DNA of 64,000 bases from Streptomyces sp. GQFP (GCF_021545335.1 NZ_CP089312.1:3410001-3474000), one strand, 5' to 3'; shown: positions 45,059 through 53,955, numbered from the stretch's first letter. The notes: a model not told the origin generated them from the letters alone. Numbers and translations: made by a program.

Positions 45059-45087
45059 GGCGCACTCTCCTTGGGAAAGGGGCCTCT

Positions 45088-45099
45088 CTACGCGCGTAG
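45088..45099 (-). promoter_or_regulatory. Nucleoside-regulon operator upstream of the ABC operon
   Basis: A perfect CTACGCGCGTAG palindrome between a TATTTA -10-like element (near 45110-45115, minus strand) and the ribosome site. Placement fits repression of the ATPase-permease-cdd-deoA operon. Confidence 0.7.
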
Positions 45100-45189
45100 C
45101 GCCCCTGCTTTAAATAGTGCCCGGATCCGACCGGGCTTGATCATTTACTGATTGATCCGTACCGATCCGTTCCGAGCATTCTGCCGCGT

Positions 45190-45229
45190 GAACGGGGCGC
45201 GGATTGGCCATCCTCTCCGCGCCCCGTTC
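45190..45229 (-). terminator. Terminator after the first BMP lipoprotein gene
   Basis: GAACGGGGCGCGGA (45190-45203) pairs perfectly with TCCGCGCCCCGTTC (45216-45229). It separates the BMP gene from the ABC operon, suggesting separate promoters. Confidence 0.85.
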
Positions 45230-45286
45230 CATGGCCGTAACGCTGTTGTTACAGCGCCTCGTGGACCACGCTCAAGCCCCCTGACG

Positions 45287-46333
45287 TCAGGAGGTCTTGA
45301 CCTTGATCGAACCGTCCTTGATGCCGGCCTCGGCCTTCTCCAGCGCGGCCTGCAGGGTCGCGTTGTCCTTGAAGACCGGGTTGGAGTCGGCCAGGCCGAC
45401 ACCGCCCGAGGCGAGGTCCGCGCGGACGACACCGGTCTCCGGCTTGCCGTCCTTGACCGACTTGGCCAGGTTGTAGACGGCGCCCGCGACGTCCTTCATG
45501 GCCGAGGTCAGGATGGAGTCCTTGTACTTGGCCAGCGCGTCCTGCTTGTACTGGTCCGAGTCGACACCGATCGCCCAGATCTTGTTCGCGGCGGCGGCCT
45601 TGATGACGCCCTGGCCGGAGAGACCGGCGGCGGCGTAGATGACGTCCGCCTTGCTGTCGATCATGCCCTCGGCCGCGTTCTCGCCCTTGTCGGGGCTGGC
45701 GAAGCCGCCCTCCTGGGCGGTCTCGGTCAGGTACTGCGACTTGACCGTGATGCCCTTCTTGGTGTCCTCGACGCCCTGCTTGAAGCCCGCCTCGAACTTG
45801 TGGATAAGCGGGATGTCCACACCGCCGACGAAGCCGACGACGTTCGTCTTGGTGGTGAGGGCGGCCGTGACACCGGCGAGGTAGGAGCCCTGCTCCTCGG
45901 TGAAGACCATGTCGGCGACGTTGTCGGCCTTGATCTGCTCGTCGTCGACGACACCGAAGGTCACCTTCGGGAACTTGGCGGCGACCTCCTTGACGGCCGG
46001 CGCGTACGCGTAGCCGACGCCGATCACCGGGTTGTAGCCCTGCTTGGCGAGCTGCTCCAGGCGCTGGGCCTTGTCCGCGTCCGACTCGCCGTCCTGCGGC
46101 TCGACGGCGGTGCTCTTGTAGCCGAACTCCGCGTCGGCCTTGTCCATGCCGGCGGTCGCGGCGTCGTTGAAGGACTGGTCGCCCTTGCCGCCGACGTCGT
46201 AGGCGAGGGCGAGGCCCTTGCCTTCGCTGTCGCTGCTGCTTGAGGAGGAGGACGAGCTGCCACAGCCAGTGGCGATGACGGCGAGGGTGGCGGACGCGAT
46301 ACCCGCAACCGCGATTCGGGACAGCCGGCGCAT
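45287..46333 (-). CDS. BMP-family nucleoside-binding lipoprotein (first)
   Basis: A 348-residue lipoprotein with lipobox VIATGC and a Ser-rich linker after it. The BMP (Med/PnrA-like) fold is clear: GLALAYDVGGKGDQSFNDAA at the mature N-terminus, GVGYAYAPAVKEVAAKFP, VDDEQIKADNVADMVFTEEQGSYLAG, GFVGGVDIPLIHKFEAGF, and the end with DADLASGGVGL-like sequence. It delivers nucleosides to the ABC importer. ATG 46333 has AAAGGAG nine bases upstream. A second, very similar gene follows upstream at 46833. It has its own promoter with a variant operator. Confidence 0.95.
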   Translation of the reverse strand: MRRLSRIAVAGIASATLAVIATGCGSSSSSSSSSDSEGKGLALAYDVGGKGDQSFNDAATAGMDKADAEFGYKSTAVEPQDGESDADKAQRLEQLAKQGYNPVIGVGYAYAPAVKEVAAKFPKVTFGVVDDEQIKADNVADMVFTEEQGSYLAGVTAALTTKTNVVGFVGGVDIPLIHKFEAGFKQGVEDTKKGITVKSQYLTETAQEGGFASPDKGENAAEGMIDSKADVIYAAAGLSGQGVIKAAAANKIWAIGVDSDQYKQDALAKYKDSILTSAMKDVAGAVYNLAKSVKDGKPETGVVRADLASGGVGLADSNPVFKDNATLQAALEKAEAGIKDGSIKVKTS

Positions 46334-46388
46334 GGGACGAGACTCCTTTGTGCAAGCGCCCATACCAGGCGCTGGTTCCGCCGCAGCG

Positions 46389-46438
46389 TAACGCGCGTAG
46401 ACCAGACGGAAAACCCCAACTGTCCGGTCCGTTATCGA
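46389..46438 (-). promoter_or_regulatory. Promoter elements of the first BMP gene
   Basis: Variant operator, + strand TAACGCGCGTAG at 46389-46400, and a second box CCGTTATCGA at 46429-46438. The second BMP gene has the same two boxes with identical 40-base offset, while the sequence between them differs. The rest of the 46334-46734 intergenic region shows no gene. Confidence 0.6.
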
Positions 46439-46734
46439 GCTGTGGCCGCAGTCGCGGCCCACATTACGGACAGGAACGCGCGCCTCACGGGAGGCAAGGG
46501 GCGTATGTGCAGGAACGATGCCCGGCCGGGTGTATCAAGGGCCGGCGGTACGGCGGCCCGCTGACCGAAGGTTGACCAAAGCCGACGGAAGGCTGACCGA
46601 GTACAGACACGGCCAAGCCTGCCCTACGTTCTGACCCATGCCCCCAGAGGCCTCGCCGCCCTTCCCGACCGGTGCGAGGGAACTGTGGGTCGTGCACAGC
46701 ACGACCGGCCTCTGCGGAACGAGTCCGCTTCTTC

Positions 46735-46786
46735 CGTACGACGAGCGGCGCCCCGACCGTGAGGCCGGGGCGCCGCTCGTCGTACG
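46735..46786 (-). terminator. Strong terminator after the second BMP gene
   Basis: A perfect 21-bp stem (46735-46755 with 46766-46786) with a ten-base loop. It ends the transcript of the BMP gene at 46833-47903 and isolates it from the first BMP promoter. Confidence 0.92.
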
Positions 46787-46832
46787 GGCCCGGTTGCGCC
46801 GACGTCAGGTCACGTCCGCGGAACCGACGGCG

Positions 46833-47903
46833 TCACTTCGTGTTGACGGTGACCGTGCCGGCGATGATGTCCTGCTTGGCCTTGTCGACCGCGGCCACGA
46901 CGTCGGTCATCGCCTTGTACTTCGGGTTGGTGTCGGCGAACCCGACGCCGCCCGACTTGAGGTCGCCGCGCTGGACGCCGGACAGCGGCTTGCCCTCGTA
47001 CACGGACTTGGCCAGGTCGTAGACCGCGCCGCCGACGTTCTTCAGGGCCGAGCCGAGGATGTAGTCCTTGTACTCGGCGAGCGCCTGCTGGCCGTACTGG
47101 TCGGAGTCGACGCCGATCGCCCAGACCTTGTTGCTCGCGGCCTCGGAGATCACGCCCTGACCGGACAGGCCGGCCGCGTGGTAGATCACGTCGGCGCCGG
47201 CCTCTATCTGCCCGCTGGCCGCACCCTTGCCCTTGTCGGGGCTGGAGAAGCCGCCCTCCTGAGCCGTCTCGGTCAGGTACTGCGACTCGATCTTGATGTT
47301 CGGGGTGATGGACTTGGCGCCCTGGACGAAGCCCGCCTCGAACTTGTGGATGAGCGGCATGTCCACACCACCGATGAAGCCGATGTGGTTCTTCTTCGTC
47401 GCCTTGGCGGCGGCGACACCGGCCAGGTAGGAGGCCTGCTCCTCGGTGAAGACCATGTCGGCGACGTTCTCCGCGCTGACCTGCTCGTCGTCGATGATGC
47501 CGAAGGTGACCTTCGGGAACTTGGCGGCGACCTCCTTGACGGCGGGCGCGTAGATGTAGCCGACGCCGATCACCGGGTTGTAGCCGGCCTGGGCGAGCTG
47601 GGTGAGGCGCTGGACCTTGTCCGCGTCGGACTCGCCGTCCTGCGGCTCGATGTCCCGGCCGCCCATCTTGAACTCCGTGGTGGCCTTCTCGAAGCCGGCG
47701 TAGGCGGCGTCGTTGAAGGACTGGTCACCCTTGCCGCCGATGTCGTAGGCGAGGCCGATGCCCTTGCCGGTGTACTTGCCGGACTCGTCGTCGGAGGTGC
47801 CCGAGCTGGTGCTCGACTCACCGCAGCCGACAGCCGTGAGGGCGATGACCGCGACGGTCACCGCAGCTTGTGAGAACCGAGTCCTCCGAGAAATAAGACG
47901 CAC
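46833..47903 (-). CDS. BMP-family nucleoside-binding lipoprotein (second)
   Basis: A 356-residue paralogue of the neighbouring BMP protein; lipobox ALTAVGC. Shared motifs are GIGLAYDIGGKGDQSFNDAA, GVGYIYAPAVKEVAAKFP and GFIGGVDMPLIHKFEAGF. GTG 47903 has AAGGGG eight bases upstream; GTG 47912 is directly abutted by G-rich sequence and less likely. Two binding proteins for one importer suggests different nucleoside preferences. Promoter and operator are duplicated with the gene, pointing to tandem duplication of the whole unit. Confidence 0.95.
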   Translation of the reverse strand: MRLISRRTRFSQAAVTVAVIALTAVGCGESSTSSGTSDDESGKYTGKGIGLAYDIGGKGDQSFNDAAYAGFEKATTEFKMGGRDIEPQDGESDADKVQRLTQLAQAGYNPVIGVGYIYAPAVKEVAAKFPKVTFGIIDDEQVSAENVADMVFTEEQASYLAGVAAAKATKKNHIGFIGGVDMPLIHKFEAGFVQGAKSITPNIKIESQYLTETAQEGGFSSPDKGKGAASGQIEAGADVIYHAAGLSGQGVISEAASNKVWAIGVDSDQYGQQALAEYKDYILGSALKNVGGAVYDLAKSVYEGKPLSGVQRGDLKSGGVGFADTNPKYKAMTDVVAAVDKAKQDIIAGTVTVNTK

Positions 47904-47986
47904 AGCAGGCACCCCTTCATCCCCACGGCACCGTCCCCGGCCCGCTTACCCAATACGCCACCTACGGCGGCGATTGCGGCGCACAG

Positions 47987-48036
47987 TAACGCGCGTAGAA
48001 AGGGAGGGGAACGGGGTTTCGAAAGGCCGTTATCGA
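47987..48036 (-). promoter_or_regulatory. Promoter elements of the second BMP gene
   Basis: TAACGCGCGTAG at 47987-47998 and CCGTTATCGA at 48027-48036, in the same arrangement as for the first BMP gene. The interval from here to 48169 shows no gene. Confidence 0.6.
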
Positions 48037-48169
48037 TTCGTGCCGAGGGGGGTTACGTTTGTCCACTCGGGGTTACGCCGGGGTGAAACAAAGGGACGAA
48101 GGCGGACGTAAGGGATACGAGGAGGGGTGCCGAGCGGAGCGTCTGTCAGCACCCCCTCCGCGGGCATTC

Positions 48170-49417
48170 CTACCGCTGTCCGTCGATCAGTGCGGCGGCC
48201 GTGAACAGCTCCACGCCCACCGTGATCGCGTGCTCGTCGGCGTCGAAGTCGCCCTGGTGCAGATCGCGCACCCCGCGCTCCCCCGGCCTGCGCACGCCGA
48301 GCCGGGCCATCGCGCCGGGCACCTGCTCCAGATACCAGGAGAAGTCCTCGCCGCCGAGGCTCTGTTCGGTGGTCTCGACGGAGTGGGCGCCGCGCCGGGC
48401 GGTCATGGCGTCGCGCAACAGCTCGGTGATCACCGGGTCGTTGACGACGGGCGGCACCCCGCGCACGTAGTTGATCTCGGACTTGGCCCGGTGCAGGTTG
48501 GCGATCTCGTCGATGGCCGCGTGGACCAGGTCGGGTGCCTGGTGCCAGGCGTCGAGGTCGAGGCAGCGCACGGTCCCGGAGAGTTCGGCGTGCTGCGGGA
48601 TCACGTTGCAGGCGTGGCCCGACTCGATCCGGCCCCAGGTCACGGCGAGCCCGCTGCGGGCGTCGACGCGCCGGGCGACCAGCGCGGGCACGTCGGTGAC
48701 GACCCGGGCGGCGGCGGTGACCAGGTCGGTGGTGAGGTGGGGGCGCGCGGTGTGGCCGCCGGCGCCGTCGAGCGAGACCTCCAGGCGGTCGCAGGCCGAG
48801 GTGATGGGCCCATGGCGCAGTCCGATGCGCCCGGCGTCGACCTTCGGGTCGCAGTGCACGGCGATGATCCGCCCGACCCCGTCGAGGGCGCCGCACTCGA
48901 CGGCGTCGGTGGCGCCGCCGGGCAGGATCTCCTCGGCGGGCTGGAAGAGCAGCCGCACCGGCCGTGGCAGCCGGCCCTGCCTGTGCAGTTCGGCGAGTAC
49001 GAGTCCGGCGCCGAGGACGACGGTCGTGTGGATGTCGTGGCCGCAGGCGTGGGCGCGGTCGGGCACGGTGGAGCGGTACGCGCACTCACTCTTCGTGTCC
49101 GGGATGGGCAGGGCGTCGATGTCGGCGCGCAGGGCCAGCATGGGCGGAACGGTTCCGCTGCCCGGCCCCTCGGGGTCGGCACCGATGTCTCCGATGTCAC
49201 AGATGAGCCCGGTTCCGATGGACAGCACGCGCGGCTTCAGGCCGGCCTTCTCGAGCCGTTCCTTGATCGCGGCGGTGGTACGGAACTCCTGGTTGCCCAG
49301 CTCCGGGTGCATGTGCAAGTCACGCCGGAACGCGACGAGTTCGGCGCGCAACGCGTCCGGCAGTGTGCCGGGAAGCGCGGCTTCCCCGGGGAGATCGGCC
49401 TCGGACTCTCGGGACAT
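48170..49417 (-). CDS. M20-family amidohydrolase
   Basis: A 415-residue dinuclear metal amidohydrolase (AbgB/HipO-like). FRRDLHMHPELGNQEF begins the core; the metal ligands lie in HACGHDIHTT (Cys/His) and LLFQPAEEILPGGA (Glu-Glu), followed by VHCDPKVDAGRIG. The dimerisation insert follows and the final ligand region is QSLGGEDFSWYLE. It would cleave N-acyl amino acids such as hippurate- or indole-acetyl-type substrates. ATG 49417 has AAAGGGTG nine bases upstream; a GTG four codons earlier lacks spacing. It stands alone. Confidence 0.93.
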   Translation of the reverse strand: MSRESEADLPGEAALPGTLPDALRAELVAFRRDLHMHPELGNQEFRTTAAIKERLEKAGLKPRVLSIGTGLICDIGDIGADPEGPGSGTVPPMLALRADIDALPIPDTKSECAYRSTVPDRAHACGHDIHTTVVLGAGLVLAELHRQGRLPRPVRLLFQPAEEILPGGATDAVECGALDGVGRIIAVHCDPKVDAGRIGLRHGPITSACDRLEVSLDGAGGHTARPHLTTDLVTAAARVVTDVPALVARRVDARSGLAVTWGRIESGHACNVIPQHAELSGTVRCLDLDAWHQAPDLVHAAIDEIANLHRAKSEINYVRGVPPVVNDPVITELLRDAMTARRGAHSVETTEQSLGGEDFSWYLEQVPGAMARLGVRRPGERGVRDLHQGDFDADEHAITVGVELFTAAALIDGQR

Positions 49418-49785
49418 CAATTGGTTCACCCTTTGGAGGGTAGGACGCCCGGGCGGCCAACTGACCCACGATCAACAAAAGTTCAACCCGATAGGGGAAG
49501 AAAATCTGACCGCCGGAGGCATGTTCGTGCACTGGAGTGGGTAGACTCGCCCGCCTTTCCGGCTGATTCGGATCATGCGGGCACTTTCCGGGCACCCGTG
49601 TCCGTCCACCCCTCTCAACGATGCCACGCGGCCGGTCGCCCCGCCGGTTCTGTCCACCCACCGAAACGACCACGGTCACGGCACATGAACGGCCGAGGGC
49701 ACACCGCGTGAACACTCGCCCACACTCGCAGCGGCCCGTGGAAACGCCCCCTTCCCCGCACCGGCCCCGGGTAACGTGCACCTCC
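49418..49785. other. Intergenic region without a convincing gene
   Basis: It lies between the divergent amidohydrolase and methyltransferase genes. A TAACGT -10 candidate (49771-49776) precedes the methyltransferase GTG by nine bases, suggesting a leaderless or very short leader. No RNA gene or repeat was seen. Confidence 0.6.
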
Positions 49786-50448
49786 GTGACCGCCCCGACC
49801 CATGACTTCATCCACGCCACCCGCGCGTCCTACGACGCCATGGCCGCCGACTACACAGAGCGATACGCGGACCACCTGGCGGAGCTTCCCCTGGACCGCG
49901 CCCTCGTCGCCGCCTTCGCCGAGATGGTGCGGGCCGAGGGCTCCGCGCCCGTCGCGGACGTCGGCTCAGGGCCCGGCTATGTGACCGCGAGACTGCATGC
50001 CCTCGGCGTCCCGGTGTTCGGCGTGGACCTGTCCCCGCGCATGGTGGCGCTGGCCCGCCGGGCCCACCCCGAACTCCGGTTCCACGTCGGCTCGATGACG
50101 TCCCTGGACCTCCCCGACGAGACCCTCGGCGGAGTCCTGGCCCTCTACTCGATCATCCACGTCCCGGACAGCGATCTGCCCACGGTGTTCACGGAGTTCC
50201 ACCGGGTCCTGGCCCCCGGCGGCCATGTCCTGCTCGGCTTCCAGGCGGGCACCGACGACGGCCACCTGCACCTCTCGGAACGCTTCGGCCACGAGATGTC
50301 GCTGGACTACTGGTTCCGTACGCCGGACCGGGTCGCCGAACTCCTGACCAAGGCGGGCCTGACCGTGCAGGCGCAGACGATCCGGGAGCCGTACGAGGAG
50401 GAGACCCGCCAGCGGGCGTTCCTGCTGGCGCGCAAGCCGGTCGAATAG
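49786..50448 (+). CDS. Class I SAM-dependent methyltransferase
   Basis: A 220-residue methyltransferase of the Methyltransf_11/25 type. SAM-binding motif I is VADVGSGPGYVTARL, motif II is FGVDLSPRMVALAR, motif III MTSLDLPDE, and ALYSIIHVP with FHRVLAPGGHVLLGF complete the fold. GTG 49786 gives the best N-terminus (a helix with YDAMAADYTERY). Substrate unknown. It is not part of an operon and lies next to the divergent amidohydrolase gene. Confidence 0.92.
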   Translation: MTAPTHDFIHATRASYDAMAADYTERYADHLAELPLDRALVAAFAEMVRAEGSAPVADVGSGPGYVTARLHALGVPVFGVDLSPRMVALARRAHPELRFHVGSMTSLDLPDETLGGVLALYSIIHVPDSDLPTVFTEFHRVLAPGGHVLLGFQAGTDDGHLHLSERFGHEMSLDYWFRTPDRVAELLTKAGLTVQAQTIREPYEEETRQRAFLLARKPVE

Positions 50449-50484
50449 ACCCATGCAGACCCGTGCGGACCCGCGCCCGACGGC

Positions 50485-51192
50485 TCACGCGGTGATGAGG
50501 GTCTCCCAGTTGTCCGCCAGGGCCGGACTGGGCTGGGGGATCGGTCCGTGGTCCTCGTCGGCGGGTGCCTCGACGAGGTCGTCGACGGCGTCCTTGACGG
50601 CCGCTTCGGGCACGACCGTGTCGGTGGCGGGCAGGGCGTAGCGGACGGTGGGGCCGAGCGGCGAGCCGACGCACGCGAGGTCCGCGTCGTGGTCGACGGG
50701 GGTGTAGGAGCTCCAGTCGAGGCGTTTCAGTACGCGCAGTTGTCTGGCCCAGTGCTGGGCGTCGCGCAGTTCGCTGTGCAGCAGGTGCAGCAGGTGCAGA
50801 CACAGGGCGCCGGTGACGTTGCCGGCGCCGGCGGTGAACTGCCACCAGAACTGGGCGCCTTCCTCCTTGTCGGCGAGGAAGAGGAGGCAGGCGAAGGTGA
50901 GGGCGCCGTCGGGTTCGCGCGCGGTGTCGAAGGCCGTGATGTGGAGTGCGGCGTCGTGATCGTGGACGATGCCCCGGCACAGCACCCGAAGGTCCTGTGC
51001 GGCCTGTTCGTGCAGAGCGGGGGGCAGTTCGAGGGCCGGGACGGGGGCCGAGAGGAACCGCACCCAGCGCAGCTCGTGCAGTTCGCCGGCGATGCTGTGC
51101 CGGGCTGCTTCGAGGTCGGCCTCGCCGTACTCGCCCTGGAAGACGCGGGCACGGCTCAGTGCCTCGTCGATGCTGCGCGGGGTGCGGTTCAC
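50485..51192 (-). CDS. Hypothetical protein of a sigma-like gene unit
   Basis: A 235-residue soluble protein, last of a three-gene unit. Mostly helical. Notable stretches are DEALSRARVFQGEYGEADLE, a Cys in VLCRGIVHDHDAALHI, FWWQFTAGAGNVTGALCLHLLHLLHSEL, and an acidic Pro-rich tail. The His/Leu-rich amphipathic helix could be an interaction surface. No family recognised. It starts seven bases after the stop of the sigma-factor-like gene, so it may be its partner, possibly regulating it. Confidence 0.6.
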   Translation of the reverse strand: MNRTPRSIDEALSRARVFQGEYGEADLEAARHSIAGELHELRWVRFLSAPVPALELPPALHEQAAQDLRVLCRGIVHDHDAALHITAFDTAREPDGALTFACLLFLADKEEGAQFWWQFTAGAGNVTGALCLHLLHLLHSELRDAQHWARQLRVLKRLDWSSYTPVDHDADLACVGSPLGPTVRYALPATDTVVPEAAVKDAVDDLVEAPADEDHGPIPQPSPALADNWETLITA

Positions 51193-51199
51193 GGGCTCA

Positions 51200-51820
51200 T
51201 CACTCCTTGTCGTCGGTGTGTTCGTCGAGGTGGTAGCCCATGGCGGTCGCGAGCCGTTGCTTGGCGGTGCGGCGGGTGGAGCGGACGGTCGCTTCGCTGA
51301 TGCCCATGATCAGGGCGGTGCGCCTGGTGTCGAAGCCGAGCGCGTCCCGGAGGACGAGCACGTCGAACTGTCGTTCGCTCAGCCGCGCCATCCGCGAGTA
51401 GAGACCCAGACCTTCTTCGAGTTCGGTCACCTCTCTGTCGTATTCGGCACGGAAGGTGGCGCGGAAGGAGTCGAGCAGGGGTGCGGCGGCGGCCCGTATG
51501 GCCCGGGCGAACGCCAGGGTCTCGGTGGTCGTGGCCGGGCTGCGGCCCAGCACGGCCAGTTCACCGGCGACCCGCTGCTTGAGCAGGGCCCAGGCGTAGG
51601 GACCGCGGTTGCCGCGCTCCAGCCGGGGCCAGATGACCGCCAGGTAGAGAAAGACGCCGTTGACCAGGCGGCGGGCGGCCTTGTCGTTGCCGAGGTGGAT
51701 ACGGCTGTACTCGTAGTAGGGCTGGTCGTAGCGGGCGTGGAAGTCCCAGAACGAGGCCGGGGTCCGGGCGCCGGGTTGCCGGATCGTATGTCCTGCGGGT
51801 TCGGGTGGCGGGCTGGTCAT
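51200..51820 (-). CDS. Divergent ECF sigma-factor-like protein
   Basis: A 206-residue protein from ATG 51820 (GGGAGG eight bases upstream). The C-terminal part has a clear region 4-like helix-turn-helix (LSERQFDVLVLRDALGFDTR, GISEATVRSTRRTAKQRLA). The N-terminal part FWDFHARYDQPYYEYSRIHL and ARRLVNGVFLYLAVIWPRL resembles sigma region 2, but the usual DDxxQ signal is not evident. It may be a very divergent sigma factor or a DNA-binding regulator. It is co-transcribed with a small protein upstream and the hypothetical protein downstream. Confidence 0.65.
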   Translation of the reverse strand: MTSPPPEPAGHTIRQPGARTPASFWDFHARYDQPYYEYSRIHLGNDKAARRLVNGVFLYLAVIWPRLERGNRGPYAWALLKQRVAGELAVLGRSPATTTETLAFARAIRAAAAPLLDSFRATFRAEYDREVTELEEGLGLYSRMARLSERQFDVLVLRDALGFDTRRTALIMGISEATVRSTRRTAKQRLATAMGYHLDEHTDDKE

Positions 51821-52047
51821 CGGCGGCCTCCCTCGTCGAGGGAGACCTTGGTGGGGGACGGTCCGGACGGGGGCTGCGCGGACCGGGACGGGGGCTGTAC
51901 GGAGGGGGACCGATGCTCGATCAGGGCGTCGGCCCCGATCCGTACTCCGGCACCGAGGAGGCGCCGCACTAAGAACCACACGTCGGGCGCGAAGGATCGC
52001 GCCGCGGCGGCGAGGGCCAGCACGAAGCCGGCTACGTCGTAGTTCAC
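51817..52047 (-). CDS. Small protein with possible membrane helix
   Basis: A 76-residue protein from GTG 52047, overlapping the sigma-like start (ATGA). Residues 3-33 are hydrophobic to amphipathic (YDVAGFVLALAAAARSFAPD, then WFLVRRLLGAG), and the rest is a Ser/Pro/Gln-rich tail. A membrane-bound small regulator of the sigma-like protein is a possibility. No family recognised. It heads the three-gene unit. Confidence 0.6.
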   Translation of the reverse strand: MNYDVAGFVLALAAAARSFAPDVWFLVRRLLGAGVRIGADALIEHRSPSVQPPSRSAQPPSGPSPTKVSLDEGGRR

Positions 52048-52424
52048 AGTGTTCGTTTTCCTTCTTTCGCGGCGGCGCCCGACCGTTCCGTCCCCCGTTC
52101 GGGTCGGGAAGGCACCTGGAGCCTTGTTGCTCCAGGGAACAGACAATCGGATCGCCCCACCGAAATGTGCAGTCCACCCAACTGTCGCTTCTAACGGAAG
52201 GTGACCTTCCTTCTACCTACAGATCATCCGACGATTTGCTGACGCATACCACCATGATCCGCCACGCCGTCCGCCAGGCTTCGCCACCCCGACTCAGCTG
52301 CCCATCTGTCAAAAAGGGAGATTTCCGACCCTTATTTGCGCGAACACGAACCCACCCGACCGCGAAACGACTGTGATGCACATCACCCACCCGCCTCAGG
52401 GACCCCGACCGGCACCATGACCGC
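52048..52424. other. Intergenic region with a 15-nt perfect palindrome
   Basis: GGAAGGTGACCTTCC at 52196-52210 is a perfect odd-centred palindrome about 150 bases upstream of the three-gene unit. It is a plausible operator. Base composition is less GC-rich here. No gene was found. Confidence 0.6.
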
Positions 52425-52667
52425 ATGGCCCGCCTCCGCGACATCGTCATCGACTCGGCCCACCCCGCCGCGCTGGCCCGCTTCTGGGCCGCCGCCCTCG
52501 ACGGATACGCCGTCGCCCCGTACGACGAGGCGGAACTGGCCCGGCTGCGGGCGCTGGGCATCGACGGCCCGGAGGACGACCCGACGGTGCTGGTGGAGCC
52601 GCGTGAGGGAGGTCCCGATCATGGTGCCCCTCAGGGCATCAACTTCTGTGCGGCGGAGGGCGCGTGA
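52425..52667 (+). pseudogene. Truncated glyoxalase/VOC-fold protein
   Basis: 80 codons beginning MARLRDIVIDSAHPAALARF, typical of the N-terminal module of Streptomyces glyoxalase-like proteins. Family members continue for another 40-150 residues with further metal-ligand strands; here the frame stops after FCAAEGA and I found no continuation. It is probably a remnant, possibly left by rearrangement at the edge of the glycopolymer cluster. A functional short form cannot be excluded. Confidence 0.55.
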
Positions 52668-52731
52668 AGGGGCTGGCTCTGCACGCGACGAACAGCGGGA
52701 GACCAGGTACCGGAGTTACGGAGTACGGGCG

Positions 52732-53955
52732 TCAGCCCGTCGCCTTCGCTTCCTTGGCCGGGTGGTCCGACTCCGTCGACACCCGTTGTACGTCCCGGGC
52801 CGAGCCCGTGACGCCCGACAGGAAGCCCTGGGCCCTCGGCGAGGCGTTCGCCGTCAGCCAGGCCGGGTCGATGTCGCAGACCGCGACCTTGACGTCCGTG
52901 CCCGCCAGGGCCAGGGGGAGGGTGTGGACCACCGTGGACGGGAAGCTGAGGATCGTACGGCCGATGGGGCCTCTGCGGGCGATCAGTTCCAGGGGGAGGT
53001 CCGGGCGGACCACCTCCAGGCCCGTGCAGGCCGCCAGGTCGTGGAGTTTCTCGGGGCTCTCGCGGCGGTGGGCGAAGTAACGCGTCACGCCGTGGGCCTT
53101 GGCCAGGGTGCGGACCGCTTCGCGATAGCGATCGGCGTCGACCACGCCCGTCTCCACCAGTGACGTGCCGACCATGTCGGCGCCCTCGGAGATGTGCGGG
53201 GGGCCGAAGCGGGAGCGGGTCCAGGCGAAGTCGTTGGACGTGACCTCGACGCCCTCGGGGGTTTCCTCGATCGGCATCGAGGAGAAGATCTCGACCCGGC
53301 GCTTACCGCCCGGGGTCAGCCGGCGGCGGGCCTTCGAGGACACCGGGATGAACAGCAGGTCCCGCGCTCCGGGGCGGCGGGACTTGCGGTGCCAGCGCAC
53401 CAGGCGTTCACCGCGCGCCAGTTGGGAGACGAACTCCATGGTCGCCGTGCCGTCGTCGACCACGACGAGGTCACGGGCCTTGGTGATGTTGAGAAGTACC
53501 TGTACGTAGCGGGAGAACGGGTCTCCCATCACGATTCGCTGCGTCCGGCGCAGCAAGGGCGCCAGGCCGCCGATCGTGCGGAACGGGGCCGACGTACCGG
53601 CGCGCGCGTCCTCCCAGCGGACCTCGTGGCCTTCGTCGCGGGCGAGTTCGGCCATGCGGCGCAGCTGGCCCCGGGTCATCGGGTCGACCGGGGACAGGAC
53701 CACCAGGGTCAGGCCGCCTGCGGCGGGTTCCCGATGGACCGTCGGCCGCCTCTGGCCTCTGCGCCAGCGGCGGGACGCCTGCCCGGGGACGTTGCCCTTT
53801 TCGCGGGCGGAAACAGCCGACGCCGGACCGCCGGCCCCCTCCGGGCTGAGCGCATGCGCATGCACATGCGCCCATTCCAGCACGTTCAGGAGCTGGACCG
53901 GACTCTCGACGAAGGCGAGAGTTTGGGGGCCGGTGGTACCGGCGCGAGGGCTCAT
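52732..53955 (-). CDS. Polysialyltransferase-like glycosyltransferase
   Basis: A 407-residue protein. N-terminal TLAFVESPVQLLNVLEWAHV matches the beginning of bacterial polysialyltransferase-like (GT52/POLYST-type) enzymes. A basic, Arg-rich insert follows. Further hallmarks are VVVDDGTATMEFVS (DDG), YFAHRRESPEKL (HR region) and ILSFPSTVVHTLPLAL (Ser-Thr near the C-terminus), comparable to the D/E-D-G, HP and SS/T motifs of sialyltransferases. It would transfer an ulosonic acid from a CMP donor in the cytoplasm. It is the last gene of the minus-strand arm, behind neuB. Confidence 0.7.
   Translation of the reverse strand: MSPRAGTTGPQTLAFVESPVQLLNVLEWAHVHAHALSPEGAGGPASAVSAREKGNVPGQASRRWRRGQRRPTVHREPAAGGLTLVVLSPVDPMTRGQLRRMAELARDEGHEVRWEDARAGTSAPFRTIGGLAPLLRRTQRIVMGDPFSRYVQVLLNITKARDLVVVDDGTATMEFVSQLARGERLVRWHRKSRRPGARDLLFIPVSSKARRRLTPGGKRRVEIFSSMPIEETPEGVEVTSNDFAWTRSRFGPPHISEGADMVGTSLVETGVVDADRYREAVRTLAKAHGVTRYFAHRRESPEKLHDLAACTGLEVVRPDLPLELIARRGPIGRTILSFPSTVVHTLPLALAGTDVKVAVCDIDPAWLTANASPRAQGFLSGVTGSARDVQRVSTESDHPAKEAKATG

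Noticed and set aside
49424..49434. GTTCACCCTTT, PHO-box-like
   Set aside because: It overlaps the 5' end of the amidohydrolase gene on the opposite strand and has no partner repeat or downstream gene at suitable distance.
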